Assembly (NCBI GenBank): GCA_963693085.1
Contig: OY856409.1
Coordinates: forward strand, 507,647,803-507,711,802
Length of the DNA: 64,000 nucleotides
Reading direction: 5' to 3'
Source of the DNA: Alisma plantago-aquatica
Taxonomy: Eukaryota; Streptophyta; Magnoliopsida; Alismatales; Alismataceae
Both the position numbers and the translations under genes were made by a program. The notes below the pieces were generated by a model that ran no database searches, was not told the origin of the DNA, and worked only from the letters and a program-made list of their open reading frames with translations. Shown piece after piece: positions 11,881 through 21,274 of the stretch (within the stretch, counting starts at the first letter, position 1; every line of letters starts with the position of its first letter).

Positions 11881-12020
11881 TACTAGTTCTGTATTACTAC
11901 ATTTTCATGGATTTTAGTCATTCAGTTTTCAATTCATTATCATTATTTCTAAATGAATGTCAATTGTAGACGAACTCACTTTTATGAAAGTATGAAGAAT
12001 TTTTATTTATAATCAATTAA

Positions 12021-12171
12021 GAATTACATGGGGAGGACATTTTACCTTGCCCCTTATATTGAATACAACACCAATGATATACTTTCATTCAACATTTTAC
12101 CTTGCCCCTTATATTGAATTACATGGGGAGGACGTTTTACCTTGCCCCTTATATTGAATACAACACCAATG
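12021..12171 (+). repeat. Local direct duplication with 95-bp period
   Basis: GAATTACATGGGGAGGAC and the following 38 bases occur at 12021 and again at 12116, and a partial copy (AACATTTTACCTTGCCCC) starts at 12091. The duplication sits just before the Tim17-like fragment and covers its first codons. Confidence 0.75.
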
Positions 12172-12441
12172 TTTACTACTGCATTTTATGGTTTGCAAAA
12201 TCTTCTTGCTGAACAACGTGGCATACATGATGTCTTCAACATTGATGGAGCTGGTTCAACAGCTGCTGCTGTATCTGGTCTCATATTGCCTGGTTCCTTG
12301 AGATGGCGAGTGCGGAATATGCTCCTTGGTTCTGCACTTGAAGCTACCTTTTTCTTTCCACTCGGATGGGCCCATCAAAAACTTTTAGAGAAGGCAGCTG
12401 AGCGGAGTGTAGTTCTGTTGGCGTCTGATTCTGGTGACTGA
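12121..12441 (+). pseudogene. Captured host gene fragment resembling a Tim17/Tim22/Tim23-family (TIMMDC1-like) protein
   Basis: The frame 12142-12441 encodes about 99 residues with clear membrane-protein character: AFYGLQNLLAEQRG, then a small-residue segment rich in A and G, then LILPGSLRWRVRNMLLGSAL and FFPLGWAH. The GLxxLLAExRG, LPGSL-WR-RN and PLGW pattern is what I recall from plant Tim17/22/23-family proteins related to complex I assembly factor TIMMDC1. That assignment is from memory and moderately sure. Only a C-terminal part is present, with no start region or membrane targeting, and it lies inside the CACTA element. It most likely represents a transduplicated exon and not a working gene. 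Confidence 0.5.
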
Positions 12442-12700
12442 TGTAGGAAGCAGGGTGGGTGCAGCAATTGAAAGGCTTGAAAGTGGCCTCTGAAAATACA
12501 TGTAGCAAGGTGCAATTGGCTGCTGTGTTCAGGAATCATAGAAGCAAGGTGATAGCTAAGTCCAAAGCCTCAACCTATGTCCAAAGAAAAAAGTTAAACA
12601 AAAAATACATGTATCCTTGTTCTAGATGGTTAAACAAAAAATCCATGCTGAAGGTGCTTGTTTAGTGTAAAGCAACAAATAATAAGGGCAAATAATTTAC

Positions 12701-12930
12701 CTGCTGACTCATCTCAACAATGCCACCTGCATTATCAACAATAGGTCCAAACATATCCATAGTCAATACATATGCAGCAGTACTCAACATCCCCATGGTT
12801 GCAACAGCAGTCCCAAAAAGACCACATGTGGGATTTCCAATTTCATCTACTAGGCAGAGATGATAGATACACTGATCTCCAGAACTGGAAGAGCTATAGA
12901 TTCTAAACCTCTGGTGCAACAAGTGGCCTA
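12701..12930 (-). pseudogene. Captured fragment of a type II vacuolar H+-pyrophosphatase (AVP2/VHP2-like)
   Basis: The minus frame contains [20 protein letters not shown], then [20 protein letters not shown], a signature of K+-independent (type II) proton-pumping pyrophosphatases. The DNAGGI block belongs to the catalytic core. Upstream in another frame a piece ending ISVSIISA continues the same protein, so a deletion or frameshift lies near 12870. The exon ends after SQQ at 12701 and a GT donor (GTAAAT) follows, so an intron border was captured from genomic DNA. It is a fragment only, opposite in strand to the Tim17-like piece, and cannot encode an enzyme. Confidence 0.82.
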
Positions 12931-13975
12931 ATACAGAGCAACTGCAACATCCATGTCGAATCCGCCAACAGACTAACTGACAAATGGCCAAGCAAACCTT
13001 TCTTTCTTGCTTTGCAATTTCATTTTCCTTTGATAGCTTCCTCCAAGGACCTAATGCAATTTCATGCTCTTCTCAGGTTTTAGCTCTGAAATTAGAAAAA
13101 ACCATTACTAAAACAAACTTTCAGGAATTGTTAATTCCTCTTGCAAGTTGCAGCAATAGAAGTGCGATGTTCATCAAAAAATCTCACTAGTACATGATTA
13201 CAGTTAGCATGACAGTACATTGGTTCATCAAATTAAAAAGAAATTTACATTCCATCTCTATCAAAGCAATGTTCATGTTACATTCCAGCTCTAGTATATG
13301 AACCATCAAAGATAGACATAGAAGAACAGAGATTTACCTATCTATACAACTCGGATGTGTAGAGTGGATGGTTGGTTGGCATGTTCCTAGCTTGTAGAAG
13401 ATAATTCTTTTGTCATTGGTTCATTATCCAATGTATAAGTGAACAATATAACAAGGTCAATAATAAGCACACCATTCAGATTTATATACACTGCATTAGC
13501 AATCAAACAACTAGATTAGAATAGGAATTAAAACAACAACCTATATATGAAGGTGTAAGGAATTTGACAGACAATCACATCATTTTTCTATATTATTTTT
13601 CCCAATCCTAGTGGTTCTTAGGAGTCTGATTGTCAAATTGCCCATCAGTTTTGCAATTGGTTCATGGCAGATATGAGGTGAGGAACTACCACGTTTAGAA
13701 GCACCATCACAACTCTGAGTAGACTCTACTCACAATAAGCAAATAGGTTTAAAAACCTTAAACTAGAGGGCAGGATAAATAGATGTAGCTTCCTAGAAGT
13801 TTAAAGAAAAACATATGTGGAATAGACACCTTAACTGAAATGTCTAAGTATATTATTGTAGTTCCTGCAATATACAACAATTAGTTTTTAAAATATGTAC
13901 TGACATCAGTGAATTAGGCAATAAATATGGGGCATGTGCATATGTTGTTTGATATGTCTTCCAAGATGTAAGTAA
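12931..13975. other. CACTA interior, nothing recognised
   Basis: AT-rich DNA with only short frames, for example 12984-13190. It may contain further captured intron or exon pieces, but no protein family is evident. Confidence 0.5.
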
Positions 13976-14473
13976 CTAGTAAATCTTGTTATGTAGGACT
14001 TTAAGGTGTTGAGAAAAAATGGAAGAACATACCTGATCGAATTCCATTGAATGATGTTCATGTTCCAAGCCTTTCACCTTTGCAAGCATGGTATAATACT
14101 TTAAAAATGAGGGGCACAAAGTCCTCAAAACAAATTTAATCCAATTTCCAGAATTGAATGCATCCAATCTAAATATCACATTTTGGAATTTGAAGAACAC
14201 TACATTTCTGATGCCACTGAGCATAGCTTGAAGTTCAGCTTGAGCAATGATATAGGAACTTGGGAAAGTTGTGGAAGTGAATATCACTTCAATGATTGTT
14301 GCTGAATAATATTTGTATTTCCTGAACGTTGGAGAGTAAAGACAAAAACAATTAGGGAGAATATTACCACATTTGATACAATGGTTACTAATATATAATT
14401 TGTCCATAATGGAATGGTAGCACTCATGATATAGGGAGAATAATACCACATTTGATAAAATGGTTAACTTCAT
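13976..14473 (-). CDS. Possible captured exon, unknown protein
   Basis: A 165-codon frame on the minus strand is long for this AT-rich DNA. The middle part (IIAQAELQAMLSGIRNVVFF to HSMEFDQ, about 14030-14270) looks like protein. It ends at a plausible splice donor (CAG followed by GTATGT at about 14032), which suggests a captured exon with its intron start, like the neighbouring pyrophosphatase and AGO4 pieces. I do not recognise the family. It could also be a chance frame. Confidence 0.25.
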   Translation of the reverse strand: MKLTILSNVVLFSLYHECYHSIMDKLYISNHCIKCGNILPNCFCLYSPTFRKYKYYSATIIEVIFTSTTFPSSYIIAQAELQAMLSGIRNVVFFKFQNVIFRLDAFNSGNWIKFVLRTLCPSFLKYYTMLAKVKGLEHEHHSMEFDQVCSSIFSQHLKVLHNKIY

Positions 14474-14941
14474 TTCTCATAAAATTCATGATGCAGTGAG
14501 TTTAGAAGAGTTTCAATCTTTAATGGTACCATATGAAACAATTTTATGAACTTTAAGTAGCATAAAAATAATTGATCTTGATGGAGAATCTCATTCAACT
14601 TCATTATTTTCTTCAAGGTAGAATATATGGCATGTATATGTAAAATGAGCACTGGAAGTTTGTGCTTCATTTGATCCATATCCATATTTCAATCCTCTGC
14701 ATTTGTACAACCACACCTTATACAACCACAATCCAATAACTGGTGAACTATAGTTTTTATTCATTTGTACAACCACTCTCCACACCTTGTACAACCACAC
14801 CTAAGACACAAGCAGAGCAACATAGAACACCCCAGATAAGAAAAATGAACACAACGACATATAGATTTGAGCCCAAAAAAAATAATGGGACGAAAAACCC
14901 ATACATATGCTAAGGAGTCAAAATTCAAAACTTACAGGAGC

Positions 14942-15030
14942 TATTGATGTCTTGTCCGACTGCCCAGGGCTCCCATGGGACACATCCATTCCTAGTATAA
15001 TAGTTGGCTCTTAGGAGATCTTTGGCATGT
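14942..15030 (-). pseudogene. AGO4-clade Argonaute PIWI exon fragment, left arm
   Basis: On the minus strand this gives PTIILGMDVSHGSPGQSD, the start of the PIWI catalytic domain including the first catalytic Asp (GMDVSHG) of AGO4-type proteins. It is followed by a splice donor (CCT then GTAAGT, about 14932-14940), so a genomic exon end with intron start was captured. The other PIWI catalytic residues are absent. Confidence 0.87.
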
Positions 15031-15046
15031 ATGGAGGATACTCAGC

Positions 15047-15119
15047 TGTGGTGAACTTCTCTGCACGCTGTGACAACCGCAGGCTTATTCAGGATCTCAT
15101 TCATTGTGGAAACATGAAG
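15047..15119 (+). pseudogene. AGO4-clade Argonaute Mid-region fragment, left arm
   Basis: The plus frame reads VVNFSARCDNRRLIQDLI followed by HCGNMK, matching the segment between the linker and Mid domain of plant AGO4/6/9-type proteins. It runs opposite to the PIWI fragment beside it, although both lie on one strand in a real gene. Confidence 0.85.
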
Positions 15120-15204
15120 TACGTTGTCAGTAAAATATTTTTATGTATTTCGTTTAACTAATTAAAATGAAATACATTAAAAGATTTTACGTACAACGCC
15201 CTTC

Positions 15205-15276
15205 ATGTTTCCACAACGAATGAGATCCTGAATATGCCTACGGGTGTCACATTTTGCAGAGAAGTTCACCACAGCC
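15205..15276 (-). pseudogene. AGO4-clade Argonaute Mid-region fragment, right arm
   Basis: The minus frame reads VVNFSAKCDTRRHIQDLI followed by RCGNMK. It is the mirror copy of 15047-15119 with a few amino acid differences (K for R, T for N, H for L), so the arms have diverged since duplication. Confidence 0.85.
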
Positions 15277-15292
15277 ATGAGCATCCTCCATC

Positions 15293-15445
15293 CATGCCAA
15301 AGATCTCCCAAGTGCCAACTATTATACTAGGAATGGATGTGTCCCATGGGAGCCATGGGCAGTTGGACAAGCCATCAATACAGAGGTTGTCAGCTCTCGA
15401 TATTGGTCTTTAATCTCCAAGTACAGAGCTGCAGTTAGCAGAGGA
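15293..15445 (+). pseudogene. AGO4-clade Argonaute PIWI fragment, right arm and beyond
   Basis: The plus frame gives ISQVPTIILGMDVSHG to 15380. It continues in another frame from 15386 with VVSSRYWSLISKYRAAVS, the next exon of AGO4. The left arm keeps the intron start at this junction, but here the two exons are joined almost directly with a 1-2 base frame error. Either the intron was deleted or a processed copy was the source. The part beyond 15381 is not mirrored in the left arm. Confidence 0.85.
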
Positions 15446-15682
15446 TCATTACCATAGTTATTGGCTTTTAGGGCCTGCATCACAACCACATGTTACATAA
15501 AGGGTATTATTTTAGATGGAGGGGGTAAAGGAAAAAAGACAAATATTCAAATGTTATTTTAACAATTAAGGGAACAAGGAGGAACCCACATTACTAAGAA
15601 CACCCATTCTTTCTTGAGGCTTTTGCCTAGATTTCTCAACCAGAGCAGACCTCTGAAATGTTGACAATGATTTAGTGTGCCT
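15443..15682 (-). pseudogene. AGO4-clade Argonaute two-exon fragment with retained intron
   Basis: On the minus strand, 15682-15590 is an exon of 31 codons: RHTKSLSTFQRS, then ALVEKSRQKPQERMGVLSN. It is bounded by TTTTGCAG before and GTGGGT after. After a 114-bp intron ending TGCAG at about 15476, the next exon begins ALKANNYGNDP and breaks off near 15443. The order and direction are those of the natural gene (linker region before Mid). No stop falls within the exon pieces. It joins the hairpin's right arm directly. Confidence 0.88.
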
Positions 15683-16503
15683 CTGCAAAATGCAAAAACA
15701 CCAGGCTATATTATACTTAGTACCAAAAACAAAACATTCAAAAACAACGCAGTGAGAAAACAGAACAACACTCGTAGAAGTAACGCACCTCATGATCTGA
15801 CATGATGCAAGTTGGATATGATTCCCACAAATATGAAGCACCCGCAATATGCATTCCTGCTTATATAAGCAATTGCATTCCAAGATATTATCAAATAGAA
15901 TCAAACCTGCATGGGTTGGGAAATAGAAAATCATGGTATACGATGTGTGGCTGCCATACAAAAGGGAAAATTACCCTTATACTGCAGTAGTTTTTACATT
16001 AAAAAAGAATTATTCAGTCGACATCACCCATCCACATTAGTTGTAAATTTTGAAAATCCAAACCATAATAATCCATTTACTAGCTGAGTAATTACAAAAT
16101 GGAAAGAAATGGATCAAATAACTGTAACTCATTTTCAACTAAAATTTTCATCCGTACCCACAAACAAGAAGCTAAAACACTGCTCATAGCTAAAAACCAC
16201 AAACCAATCATAATGTGTGTATCATCCATAATACTAATATTCTCCATAACAAAATTAAAAGTAGGACAAAACAAAATAGGATTGTTATTTGGCAACATTG
16301 TCTACGACAATGGGCATGAAACACCATTATTTTGGATCGGCATGTACAAATAACAAATTGGATTAAATTAAAACAACTATAGCTCTCCTCTCTTTAGATA
16401 TTATCCAAGAATGCAATTAAATTTAAACTTCATGTCCTGCAACAAATGGAAACGACTTTAGATACTACTTTTGTTTTCAATTATGTAATAATATAAGCAA
16501 TAA

Positions 16504-16757
16504 TTTATGCTCACATTGGCAACATATGTGTTTTCGGCCATGTTATGATGTTTCCAACAACATCATCAACAGATTGAAATTGATCATAAGGTCTAACTAG
16601 AGGATCGTTGCCCAACAAAGCAACCTCTACAAAAACAGCAACAAATGATGAGCCTAAAATTGCACCTCCCACCCTTTTCATGGGGTCAACCTCAGAGACT
16701 TGACCGAATGCAATTATAGCATCTGGATATGTAAAACTCAGCAGATACACATCCTAC
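16504..16757 (-). pseudogene. TNP1/En-Spm-type C-terminal domain exon of the CACTA element
   Basis: The minus frame reads DVYLLSFTYPDAIIAFGQVS, then DPMKRVGGAILGSSFVAVFV, then PLVRPYDQFQSVDDVVG and ITWPKTH. The pattern DP--VGG--LG, then LVRPY, then VG--I-WP is typical of the small domain found in TNP1-like accessory proteins of plant CACTA elements. A splice acceptor (TTTTGTAG) precedes it at about 16758. It is probably the remnant of the element's own second gene, which binds subterminal repeats. The rest of that gene is not visible. Nearby minus frames (16914-17288) may be other exons, but I cannot place them. Confidence 0.6.
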
Positions 16758-16913
16758 AAAAGAAATACAGTTTACATAACAAATTTATATAAACGTAAAA
16801 TGAAGTGCAATTCACAGTAATACAAACATACTTGTCCCTTCTTAAACGATGAATGTCTTATATGGAGTGGAGTTTGCATTTATAAGTTTGTCTGCACAAT
16901 TATTTTATTTTTG

Positions 16914-17288
16914 TCATAAGTCCATAAAAGTCAACATGGAAAATAATTGATACCACACCTCAATAACATGTGAATAATTGCTAGAATTTAGGGTCACTTC
17001 ACCAGGCATGTAGTGTCTTCCTTTTAGAAAATGCCAATGTTTGGGTATGGCTTGTTGGTTTAAGGAACGATCATCTAGGATGACGTCCAATTGTTCTTCA
17101 ATACGGAATGTTAACATTGGCATAGAGGCCCAATTCATAGTGACTGTTGTGGGTGGACAAAGATTGCATAATATTAGTATTAACAAAGTGTAAGTACATA
17201 TAACGATGTTATATATTTTCAGAAAAAGTTGTATAACATCAATTAACCTTTTATTGCTTGTCATAACCAACTTTATTGAGGTAGACAT
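16914..17288 (-). CDS. Possible exon of unknown identity in the CACTA element
   Basis: A 124-codon minus frame is upstream of the TNP1-like exon. The portion from about 17150 to 16975 (TTVTMNWASMPMLTFRIEEQ to SNYSHVIE) looks like protein and ends at a possible donor (GTGTGG). It could be an upstream exon of the element's TNP1-like gene or another captured piece. No family is recognised. Confidence 0.25.
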   Translation of the reverse strand: MSTSIKLVMTSNKRLIDVIQLFLKIYNIVICTYTLLILILCNLCPPTTVTMNWASMPMLTFRIEEQLDVILDDRSLNQQAIPKHWHFLKGRHYMPGEVTLNSSNYSHVIEVWYQLFSMLTFMDL

Positions 17289-17335
17289 GATAGCTTGAAA
17301 AGAAATCTAATAGAGGAGTTCATGTCCTATATAGA

Positions 17336-18045
17336 TGTTGGTATATGTATGCCCGTAGAGCCATCCCAAGCGATTGTATGTAGTCGGATATTAATTAATC
17401 AATTAATGTGATTATTTGGTTAATTAATGAATTCTGGAATATTCTAATTAATCCACGAGCATTTTAATTAACACAACGTTTCTATTTACTGATGGGTTTA
17501 GGAAACCCTACTTCCCTTTGTATCCTATTTAAAGGAGGATCGACGGCCCATATCTATATAAGATAGAGAGAGGTTTTTCCGTTTACGCTCACGTACGTAA
17601 ACCTAGCTGTCGCCGTCCATAGGAGCGAAAGAAGAGAAATGCGCCGCTAGCACGCCGCCGCAGAGACATACTCCTTCCCGCCGGCTTAGGAAGCACGACG
17701 TGGAGTTCCGTCCATCCGCGTGGACGAAGTAGAGATGCAGACGCATTGACGCCTGCGTTCGGAGGACGTCGACGACCACCTGTATGCGCTACGAGCGGCG
17801 GACATCACTGCCGCAAAGAAGCGCCGCCGGATCAACCTGCGACAGTGAACGGGAGAGAAGTTTCATCCGTGTCGACAAGCAGCGTTGCACCGTCGTGCAG
17901 CGGGACATCACCGGACTTGCTCCACGATAAGGTATATCATGCAAACAAACTAGTTTCCGAATACGCTGTTATCGAAGAGATCTTGTTACGGGTTGCGTGG
18001 ATTTTGTTGCTTCCTCCGCGCATGTTTTCTCCACAAAACCCAACA
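17336..18045 (+). mobile_element. Solo LTR (710 bp) inserted in the CACTA element
   Basis: TGTTGG starts and CCAACA ends this segment, and ATAGA stands on both sides (17331-17335 and 18046-18050). Termini plus a 5-bp duplication with no internal region show a solo LTR left by recombination between two LTRs. A TATA box is at 17555. The 5' part is AT-rich and 17600-17930 is GC-rich, with an open frame (17746-18075) that I take as chance. The TGTTGG ends suggest Ty1/copia, but the superfamily is not proven. Confidence 0.9.
17555..17562 (+). promoter_or_regulatory. TATA box of the solo LTR
   Basis: TATATAAG, about 220 bp after the LTR start, is followed by a purine run and then the GC-rich block, as in a U3/R boundary. 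Confidence 0.6.
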
Positions 18046-18425
18046 ATAGAGGCTATATCTTTGCAATTGGTGTAATACTCACTAATCCTTCTTTGAGATT
18101 TTCAATGAAGTAACTAGTATTTTCTATAATTTGATGTATCTTGGTATTTCATACAATGAGGTGACACTTATTATCTATTTGTTGAATCAACACTCATATT
18201 TTAGATTATCAAAGATGTTAATGGTGTCTGGCTTATTTTGTATAGGTATGAGACCTATTTAATTTGGAGTATCGATGCACTACTATAGAAGGTGTGAGAC
18301 CTATTTAAAGAGGTTACTGGTGTCTTTTCAAAATTTTACTACAGTCTTATACTTTTGTGTTTATCAAAACACTACTACAAGAAATCTTATCATCTTATTA
18401 TTTTGATAGTACCACAAATCTTATG

Positions 18426-18513
18426 ACAAGAAGAATTCATCTAAAAATTGTAAATTTTCTAAATGAGTTACAAGAAGGATTCATCTAAAAATTGTAAATT
18501 TTCTAAATGAGTT
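18426..18513 (+). repeat. Two tandem copies of a 44-bp unit
   Basis: ACAAGAAGAATTCATC plus 28 further bases repeats at 18470 with one substitution (GGATTC for GAATTC). Confidence 0.8.
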
Positions 18514-21080
18514 ATGTGAGGTTATTATTCTCTAACCTATATGTAAATGGGATAGATTCCTGCCACTTTAGTTTTATGAGTACATGACACTATGTTTGAA
18601 ATACTTTTTAAAAGGATAAAAGAACATACTTATAATAAGGACCAAGGCACATTATAATCATTTTGAACTGAATCAGAAAATGAATAGGAGCCTGGGTCCT
18701 ATCCGCCAGTATCAAAGGAGAATTCATAAACCTCAAAACCACCAACATGGTTTCCAAACCTACAACCTCAACTTCTACAAGCTCACCTACTAGAAACCTT
18801 TAGAACATATATAGCCAGAAAGTAGGAATCTATACAACCAAATACCAAAGATGCAATCCCTGATATGAAGCTGAACACCAAGGTGTATGTTCTTCATAAC
18901 ATGGTACTCAATCATGGATATATTCCTTTTTTGGTCGGCTGAAACTCCTATTTCAAAGGATAGGAATATCATTTCAAAGAATCCCAAAAGAGACTTTAAA
19001 AAAGGAGACCCATACAAAGCCATTTCAAGCACTTCAGGCAAGAGCCAGCATAGAATCCCATCCTTGGATGACATCAAATAGGGAAAAGACAAACCAACCC
19101 AAGGACAAATCACATATCCGTCAGCCAACAATAACCAATAGAAGAAAAAAGTAGAACATCACTCAAAACTATATCACAAAAAAGGATTCAAAAGAAAATA
19201 GCATACAAGACCTTCCAATCAAAACCAACAGAAGCTTCAACCAACAGAGCCTGACAAGAGGTGGGAGAAAAGTACTGAACCTTGACCAAGAATAAGAATA
19301 GAAGCATAGCATCCAAAAGTCCAAAATCAGAATGAACAGAATATGACAAGAGGAGAAACCGTCCCCCCCCCTTTGACAAGGGGAATCGAATGAATAGATT
19401 ATAATTGTGCTCACATGTAACCAATTCATGGTGAAGGGAAATGGTGTATTTTTCTTTGCCATTTCTTAGTTGTATCATCTTCAGACTACACCCCCCCTTT
19501 AGAATTCAGTGATGCTCAGTAAGCCCCTACCTTTTAGAAATTTCGTTTGAAGTATAGTTTCTACTATATAAGTGGATCAACCCATGTATTTTGGTATAGA
19601 AATTAACTGTGATGAAGATGAGATGCTTAATCATTCTTGGCCTCTATTCTTTTAAGAATATATTAGATTTCTCACTTATATTAAAGGGAAACATATAGCA
19701 ATAAAATGACATTGTTTCGTAACCTATTTATATACACTAATATAAAAACATAGAAGAAAATTGGTGTGGGTAATGACATATCACAATGTATACTAAAAAT
19801 AGCTAAGCCTAATCAAACCTAATTTCATGTATATACCATAACCATGAATAATTACACTTTATTAAAATTAGCTTCTAATTAGAACATGGGAATCAGGATG
19901 GCATACCAGGTCTAATATCAGGGAGGTTCCTTGTCTCAAAACCATTCCAAAGATTATAAAATCTTAATTTGTACTTCGTCGGAAGTTGTTATGCATAAAT
20001 CTTAGTGATTCTTGGCCTCATTAAAATCCATGTGTCTTAGAGGTGTGCTGGTTGCAACTGAAACATCGACTCAGTTGTAATGCCCATGATCAAATTTCCA
20101 TTACCCTATACTTCTTTAAGTCTTAGTCCCCTAAATTAATGGAAGTAATGAGATTTGATTGTTTGAATACTTTTCTATCTTATGTTTATAACTATTAAAG
20201 TTGGTGCTGGCTACAATTCTTGAGTTATTTCTGACCTTATCTTCTTTTTTGTTTCCTCCTTGATATCAAAATCTACATTGATGGACAGTCTGTTAGTAAG
20301 AGTTAGACCACTAAAGAAAGTGGTGTTTAGATACCCATCACCAAACCCATGATTGCATCTCCACATTCTCTTGAACTCTATTATTCCTCTCCCTCCATAA
20401 CTAGTACATGATGCACATTGCCAAACAATGATTCTCCTTGCTAGTGCAATTAACCAAGTCAGTCATGGAATTAGGAATAATGAGTAAACCAGGAACTCTA
20501 ACTTCAGTCTAGATCTTGCTTGAAACTGAAATCAATCCAAAATAAAGCAAGAATATAGAAAAATTAAGGGAGGGGCAAGAAAATCGTAGAGGTAGGAATA
20601 TATCTTACAGAGACAGTTCTTCCTCTACTAGTGTGAATCAATACAGAGCAGTTGATTATGATGGTGATAATGGTTAGGGAAGAGAATCTATTTGTAATCA
20701 CCTGGCGCCAATGTAGCAAATGTGGCTGAATTGGCTTCCTCAGCGTCGACAAAGTAGACTCCTGGCTTCCTCGGTCCTAGCAATGTGGCACTTCACCGGC
20801 CAGTAGTCGAAAGCGATCCTCCACGCTACGATCAACGCATCGCCACCAGTTAGTTGATGCACTCGATCCTCCAAGACGTTGTTAGCTAGGGCAAGCGACG
20901 ATCGACCAGGAGGCTATATCTCCTCCACGCGTTGTTAATTTTGAAAGAATATCGACGAGGATTGGGGAGATCAATCACCACGATCACTGTGATACTAGCT
21001 ATTACATACGTGGGAGCATGAAGGAAAAGCGGGAGAAGTGAAATGAAAATTTTCGATAGATAATACTTCGTGTGAGTCAT
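18514..21080. other. CACTA interior, nothing recognised
   Basis: AT-rich DNA with short frames on both strands (for example 18790-19131 minus and 19188-19478 minus), none with a recognisable product. A C-run lies at 19366-19373. The block 20700-20950 is GC-richer and could be an old 5' exon or promoter, but shows no protein similarity. Confidence 0.45.
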
Positions 21081-21084
21081 TTGG

Positions 21085-21259
21085 TTTGGCAATTTAAAAT
21101 TGCCACTAATTAAATATAAGAATTCCTTTAATGTTAAGTCTTTTTTATAAACTCTATAATAGGTGGTTTGGTGGTATTTTAATTAAAAATGCCTGTACAT
21201 TAGATAGATAGTGGCTTTTTTTATAAATGCCACAAGAATAAATGCCACTAATGGGCAAT
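21085..21259. repeat. Right subterminal repeat zone of the CACTA element
   Basis: AAATTGCCACTAA, TAGTGGC, AAATGCCAC and AATGCCACTAA repeat the motif of the left end in both directions. Confidence 0.75.
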
Positions 21260-21271
21260 TTTGCTGTAGTG
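21260..21271 (-). repeat. Right terminal inverted repeat of the CACTA element
   Basis: TTTGCTGTAGTG on the plus strand is the inverse of CACTACAGCAAA. ATG (21272-21274) follows as target duplication. Confidence 0.87.
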
Positions 21272-21274
21272 ATG

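Larger units (their letters stand above)
14942..15381. repeat. Long near-perfect inverted repeat made of AGO4 exon pieces
   Basis: Bases 14942 to about 15156 are the reverse complement of about 15162 to 15381, with roughly one difference per ten bases and a loop of only about 6 bases. Each arm contains the same unnatural junction: a PIWI-domain exon piece and a Mid-region exon piece in opposite directions. The arms must have arisen by inverted duplication after that rearrangement. A transcript through it would fold into a hairpin of about 215 bp, the form that Dicer-like enzymes process. Confidence 0.88.
11556..21271. mobile_element. CACTA (En/Spm) DNA transposon carrying host gene fragments
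   Basis: The left end is CACTACAACAAA. The right end read inward is CACTACAGCAAA, giving 12-bp inverted ends with one mismatch. The 3-bp duplication ATG flanks both ends (11553-11555 and 21272-21274), as expected for CACTA transposase. Subterminal repeats of ATGCCACTA and TAGTGGC type follow both ends. No TNP2-type transposase is visible, so it is probably non-autonomous. Inside are fragments resembling a Tim17-family gene, a type II H+-pyrophosphatase and AGO4, one TNP1-like exon, and a solo LTR. It fits the Pack-CACTA class, meaning elements that have captured gene pieces. Confidence 0.88.

Noticed and set aside
15293..15445. A functional Argonaute gene
   Set aside because: Only exon scraps in mixed orientation, with no PAZ domain, no complete PIWI and frame errors.
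17746..18075. 109-codon ORF with GC-rich codons
   Set aside because: It lies across the GC-rich half of a solo LTR and its right flank, so the frame crosses the LTR border and target duplication.
18370..18385. CACTACTACAAGAAATC as the end of a second CACTA element
   Set aside because: No matching inverted end with a 3-bp duplication was found nearby, so it could be chance or an internal motif.
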